Below are positions 59,701 to 64,000 of a DNA stretch of 64,000 bases, piece by piece. Below the pieces are notes generated by a model. That model was not told the DNA's origin, searched no databases, and saw nothing but the letters and a program-made list of their open reading frames with translations. How positions within the stretch are numbered: the stretch's first letter is position 1; every line of letters begins with the position of its first letter. The position numbers and the translations under genes were made by a program. This DNA is from Prorocentrum cordatum (taxonomy: Eukaryota; Sar; Dinophyceae; Prorocentrales; Prorocentraceae), in contig CAUYUJ010001755.1 of the NCBI GenBank assembly GCA_963575745.1, forward strand, positions 30,001 to 94,000, given 5' to 3'.

Positions 59701-60019
59701 GACTTTAGACGTTCGAGAACCTCAGTTTCCGTTTGGCGTTGTAATCGTTTCTGTTGGCGCGGTTGGCCAGGCCTCCAATGCTTGAACCGCGCCGGCTTCG
59801 ACGTTGGCGAAGCGATGGCCACCGTCAATGTGCTCGCAAGTTTCGCGTCAGCCACCATCGCGCAAAGCGCCTGGTAAATATGTGGGCCTCCTCGGTAGCG
59901 TAATGTTGTTTTGAATTGCTGCGCGTTGTTTCGCAATGCGTCGCGTTGAATTGATCTGCGCGAATTTGATTTGCATTGATTCGCAAACCTGTGCAATGCT
60001 TTGCGCCGCTTACGCCGCT

Positions 60020-60300
60020 TCAGGTTTTATCGCGCGCGCTGCGCCACCCAGTATGTATTCCATTGATTGCGCGGCGTATCTGGCGCGCAACAACTTCGCG
60101 GCTAAATAATATGATCCAGCACCCCCCGATGGAATTATCCACCCTCCCTGGGATGGTGCGATTTACCTGCGAGTCTGCCCCGCACTAATTCATGGCACCC
60201 CGCGGAGCGCCGCGGTTCCCCCCCCGTCAGCCCTGCCAAATAAAACTTTGCGCGCGCACGCAAACATCACAAATCGTACGTTTTCACACACAGACACATC
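60020..60300. other. No gene seen
   Basis: Unique GC-rich sequence between the TTGCG words and the TA run. Confidence 0.5.
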
Positions 60301-60301
60301 G

Positions 60302-60304
<3 letters not shown>

Positions 60305-60338
<34 letters not shown>
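60305..60338. repeat. (TA)n microsatellite
   Basis: Seventeen TA units. The stretch 60339-60789 is unique, with several GCGCGC words and no gene recognised. Confidence 0.95.
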
Positions 60339-60343
<5 letters not shown>

Positions 60344-60789
60344 GTGTATGGATATATGATGCATCGCAGCAGACGGGCCCACGTCGTCTCGCGCGCGTCG
60401 TCGCGCGCGTGCGCCGCAGATCCTCGAGGGCAGCTAGCGTCGCAAAGAAAACGGGATTGACGTTGCGCACATTTGCCTTCTCCCACGGGTGCCCAAACAA
60501 ATCTGCGCGCGCCCGCGAATTGAAAGCCGACCGCTTCCTTCCCAGCGCGATCACCAAATGCGAACGGGCGAGCTTTTCGCGCGCGCATGCCTGAATTGTT
60601 CGAGCGCCCCTGCGCGCTTGCGGCCAGGGGGCGGTCGGCGCGACCCATGTCCGAAAATGACATGGGTGGTCGCTGGCGCCGTCGGCCGCGCACGCGCGCG
60701 TCGAAATCCTCCCGGGTTGCAAGGCAGCTACTAATGGGCAGCCTCAGAATCCAGGAAACAGCTTAATTGCAAGAAGAAATGACAACAAG

Positions 60790-61434
60790 TTGTATGAAAT
60801 ATGCGAAAAGCCGCCGCGGTATGCTCTTGCAGAATCGCAAATATATCGGAGCCCTCACGTGCGACGGCAGCGGCGGCGGCGCCACGACGGCAAAACAGGG
60901 AAGGGAAAATACACAGCAGCAGCAGCGCAAATGGCGGGGGATAACGAACTCCTGCCGGAAAAGGCGCGTAACATCGCAAAGCGAATCACGATTGAACGAA
61001 GGCAACAGAAGGAGGAGGAAAAGGAGGAGGATGAGGAGGAAAGGAGAGAGATGGAGGAGCTGGTGGAGAAGAATAACAAGTGGGTGGAGGAGGGGGAGGA
61101 GGAGGGGAAGGAGGAAAAACAAGAGGAGGAGGAGGAGGAGGAGGAGGAGGAGGAGAACCACAACGACGACGAGGGGGGGGAGGGAGGGAGAGGAATCGGA
61201 CTGGGAGAACAGACGGGGGAGAAGGAGGAGGAGGAGGAGGAGGAGGAGGAGGGGGACCAAGGAGGAGGAGGAGGATGGGGATGTGCAGTTTTCCTGCGCA
61301 GCGGTGAGATCCTGCCGCAGCAAGCTTGCTGCGTCCACGAGAACGCTCGACGACGGCCGCGCAGCCGCCTGGCCTCTGCAGAAAGAGAGGGACCTCGACG
61401 AGGGAAATTCATTGAACGTGGATGCAGAAATTGA
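60790..61434 (+). CDS. Weak candidate frame, Glu-rich
   Basis: 214 codons. The first 85 residues look protein-like (KYTAAAAQMAGDNELLPEKA, RNIAKRITIERRQQKEEEKE), then a (GAG)n tract gives long Glu runs and a Gly-rich stretch. Two other frames on the same strand and one on the minus strand are equally open because of the repeat. I would not accept it without transcript support. Confidence 0.15.
   Translation: MYEICEKPPRYALAESQIYRSPHVRRQRRRRHDGKTGKGKYTAAAAQMAGDNELLPEKARNIAKRITIERRQQKEEEKEEDEEERREMEELVEKNNKWVEEGEEEGKEEKQEEEEEEEEEEENHNDDEGGEGGRGIGLGEQTGEKEEEEEEEEEGDQGGGGGWGCAVFLRSGEILPQQACCVHENARRRPRSRLASAEREGPRRGKFIERGCRN
61010..61265. repeat. (GGA)n tract
   Basis: GAGGAGGAAAAG and GGAGGAGGAG blocks with CACAACGACGACG interruption. 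Confidence 0.93.
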
Positions 61435-61439
61435 ACGGA

Positions 61440-62040
61440 GGGGCTTTGGGGAGGACTCAGGGTGGAGGATCGGGGCCTTGAAGGGCGGTGGCCCCGCAGC
61501 AAGCGCCCCTCCCCAACGAAACGTGGCGCTGTGGAGTGCCGGGCCCCCGACGAAGCCCCCAAGTGGCCGCGACGAGGATCCGGAACGACGAACTATCGAG
61601 GCGTCGCCTGGCCGAAGGAGGCGCGCGGTCAAATGCGTAGCGCCCTCGCGAACGCGGATGAGAATGACGGGGCCATGGCCGAACAAAAAGGGAGAAGGGG
61701 AGAAAAGGCACTGTGGCATTCGCCAATGCGAACCCCCCAGGCGCCTCATGATAAACCCCAAAGTCCCTGGCTGGAAGCCCCCCCCCCGGGGATGGAACCG
61801 CCCCTCGGCGGCAAAGTCGCGCGCGCCCGCGGCGCTCGCTGAGCTCGCGCGGCGCCCCCGCACACGCCCACCCATGAGCGCGCTGAGACTGCGCGGCGCC
61901 CCCGCACGCGCGAACCCCTCATGACTTCAGGACATCATCAACCTTGGCCTTCAAGCCGGACTGCAGCGCGGATTCCCAAGGGACCTACATCAAGCTCGGT
62001 TAACCACCGCTCTCGCGCGGCAAGCCCTCCAACCCCTCTC
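61440..62040. other. No gene seen
   Basis: GC-rich unique sequence with GCGCGGCGCCCCCGCACRCG repeated twice at 61848-61915, related to the duplicated unit at 62365. Confidence 0.5.
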
Positions 62041-62873
62041 CCCCCCCCCCTCTTCCACCTCATCCAGCTCTGGACTGTCGTTCCTGCTCCTCCTCCTGCT
62101 CCTCCTCCCCCCCCCGTCCCCCCTCTTTTTCTTGTTCATCCTTGTCCTCCCCCTGGTCCTCGCCCTCCTCCCGCCCATCTCCTCTTCGCCCCTCTCCTCC
62201 CTCGCCTCGTCCTCATCCCCCTGTTGCAAATTATTCCCCCTCGTCCGCCCCCCCCGTCCTCCTCGGGCCCCCCCCCCTCCCCCTGCCCCCCCCCCCCCCC
62301 CCTCCTCCTTGTTATCCCCCTCCCTGCCGCCCCCCCCGCCCGCCCTCTCCTTCACCCCCCTCGCGCGTTGCGCCCAGCCGCGCCGACCCCCAGAGACAGA
62401 GCTTCGCCAAGCTGGGGCGACGAGGGCCCCCGAAGGCTAGAACGCCCCCCGCGCGACGCACCAACGTCCACCCATGATAGGCGCGACGCGCCGGCGACCA
62501 CCCGGCGCTTGCCAACCCAAAGGAGCACGACGCTATGGCGCCCGCCCAGGGCATTCCACCCCCGCCCCCCCCCCCCCTCCTCCCCCTTTTTCCCCCCCCC
62601 CTTCCTGTTCCTCCTCCTCCCCCGCCTCTTTCCCCCCCTCTTCCCCCCCCCCCTCGCCCCCCCCCTCCTCCTCCCATTCCTTCTCGCCCGCCCCGTTTCC
62701 GCGCGCGCTGAGTCCAGCTGCGCCGACTCGAACGCCAGAGCTGCGCCAAGCCGCTGCGACGAGAGCACCCGAAAGCCAGAACGCGCCCAATGCGACGCAC
62801 CAACGCCCACCCAGATAAATGCGGCACGCCGGCGTCCACCCGGCGCCAGCCACCCCGCAGGGGTGCGACGCGC
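62041..62873 (+). repeat. Two ~165-bp units with C-rich spacers
   Basis: Units at about 62365-62530 and 62697-62873 share GCCGCGCCGAC/GCTGCGCCGAC, AGAGCTTCGCCAAGC / AGAGCTGCGCCAAGC, TGACGCACCAACGYCCACCC-like words and GACCACCCGGCGC / GTCCACCCGGCGC. Each is preceded by a CCCCCCTCCTCC-type spacer (62041-62350, 62560-62695), so the period including spacer is about 330 bases. Confidence 0.8.
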
Positions 62874-63170
62874 CCCCAGCACCACTTCCTTGCGCTTCGC
62901 GCCCCCCCCCGCGTCGGCAACCGGGGGGCCGCCGTAACAGGAACCTCGGGGGCCCTCTGGGGAGCCCGCCGGGAAGTTCCTGAAAGGCATCTTGGGCCTC
63001 CTCAAAACCGGGGCGCTTCGCGTTGCTCTGGAGTCCGGGGAACTTCTCCTGAAGCCTCTTGGGGAGCTTGGGGCGCCTATGAATTCCTCTGGATCAATTC
63101 GGGGCTCTCTTGGGGTCTCGGGGCCACGTGGACATCCTGGTGTCTTATGCGTTGGCCTCGCCCCGCGCAC

Positions 63171-64000
63171 CTTTAGCTCCTCGACAAGCTGGGCTGCGAA
63201 ACCCTCCACCCTGCTCCGGAGCTTAGTCGAGCTGGGGCGCAGCAGGGCCAAACCGATGAGGCACTCGTACTTCGTGGTGACGGCCCGGTCGATGGCGGCC
63301 TTCGCGCCCCTCAAGATCTGGGGCAAGTCACCGAGCGGCCCCCCCGCGGCCAGCGCGTCGATGGAGACCGCCGGCGCCACGCGCTGCAGGAACTTCTCGT
63401 CGGCCCTGACCTTCCCGAGGGCAGCCTTCGTCTTCTCGCAATGGCTTTCGATCTGTGCCCCGTTGGCTACCTTCAAGGTTGATTCGAACCAAGACAAAAT
63501 GTCTACGTCCTGGGGCTTCTCGTGGAACCACGACGACCCACCTGCGCCGCCCCCGGCGATCTGCGCCAAGACGCCCACCTTGGCCAGAGCATCGATGGAG
63601 GTCCCATCGGATCCCCGAGACGCTCTTGCAAGATGCCGGCGCACACCTCTATGTCCTTATTGCCCGCGGCCAGAAGACGGTCGTAGTTGTCGCGGGCATC
63701 TGCGTCCCGGCACGCGTTGGCTTTCCCGAACACCGTGCCCGCGTGGGCGCAAGCTTTCACCAGAGCCACCGCCAGTTCGCGTTTGTCTGCTGCCGAGCTG
63801 TCGCTGGCAGCCCCTGTGACGTCGGCGATGGCCTTCGCCACGCCCTGCACGGCGCTGGCAAGCACGTGAAAGAGCCTGGCGTCCGGCACGAGCTGGGCAT
63901 CGACAGCGATCTTCAAAAAAGTACCGGGGGCACCGCCTTCCACTGCATCCATAGCCGCGTTGCGCACGATATCCTCGCACACACCTTCACCAAGGTGACC
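63171..64000 (-). CDS. Unrecognised host gene, partial, one frame change
   Basis: Open from the window end: HLGEGVCEDIVRNAAMDAVE, GAPGTFLKIAVDAQLVPDAR, AVQGVAKAIADVTGAASDSS, ADKRELAVALVKACAHAGTV, DNYDRLLAAGNKDIEVCAGI. Near 63600-63640 the reading moves by one base and continues TSIDALAKVGVLAQIAGGG, SWFHEKPQDVDILSWFESTL, KVANGAQIESHCEKTKAALG, PLGDLPQILRGAKAAIDRAV, SRVEGFAAQLVEELK. It looks like a mostly helical soluble protein with no motif I know. After AAAG at 63171 the sequence GTGCGC could be a 5' splice donor, and coding quality drops there. A single base lost or gained, in the genome or in the assembly, explains the frame change. The 5' part is outside the window. Confidence 0.5.

Noticed and set aside
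63503-63982. Start codon of the 63-kb gene at 63982
   Set aside because: The codon is GTG and the frame continues to the window end, so the true start lies outside.

Overview
The window is GC-rich nuclear DNA from a eukaryote, most probably a dinoflagellate. That assignment is an inference with two bases. The only coding homology I recognise is a worn-out Ty1/copia-like retroelement with the layout and wording I associate with dinoflagellate elements, plus a Mei2-like RNA-binding fragment. The rest is long trinucleotide tracts, satellites and short inverted-repeat elements with almost no intact genes. No bacterial operons, rRNA, tRNA or CRISPR were found. Most long open frames are artefacts of GGA/CCT, GTC and CAT repeats or of satellites with periods near a multiple of three.

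Layout. 0-15 kb: dispersed repeats and short terminal-inverted-repeat (TIR) elements separated by GGA/CCT tracts, then three 335-bp tandem units (11.15-12.15 kb) and a large tetranucleotide inverted repeat (12.4-12.9 kb). 15.7-16.9 kb: a repeat-poor block with protein-like minus-strand frames that I cannot identify. 17-30 kb: further copies of the same dispersed families, CCAAGA-type degenerate repeats, and two minus-strand coding remnants at 27.4-28.0 kb. 29.75-30.5 kb: five 152-153-bp satellite units. 30.6-31.2 kb: one candidate minus-strand reading frame. 33-36.3 kb: more TIR elements and an almost perfect 81-bp-arm hairpin. 37.6-43.8 kb: the main feature, a complete but dead copia-like element on the minus strand (gag, protease, integrase, reverse transcriptase, RNase H in order). 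44-54 kb: CCAAGA and other short-period repeats, a 740-bp CAT/ATC tract and a CCGATCAG tract. 55.4-55.7 kb: C-terminal part of a Mei2-like RRM on the minus strand. 57-60 kb: GTCGCC, TTGCG and a 1.5-kb ~90-bp satellite. 63.2-64.0 kb: the best-looking host coding sequence, minus strand, running off the window end, unrecognised, with a one-base frame change.

The main result is the number of short repeat families seen more than once in 64 kb. At least seven have recognisable TIRs (called C, F, G, S, U, Z and R here). Others (A, B, D, E, V, W, R1, T) do not, and one TIR element sits inside a B copy. The family letters are mine, assigned by eye; no database search was possible. Repeat borders are approximate to about 5-20 bases unless a TIR end is given.
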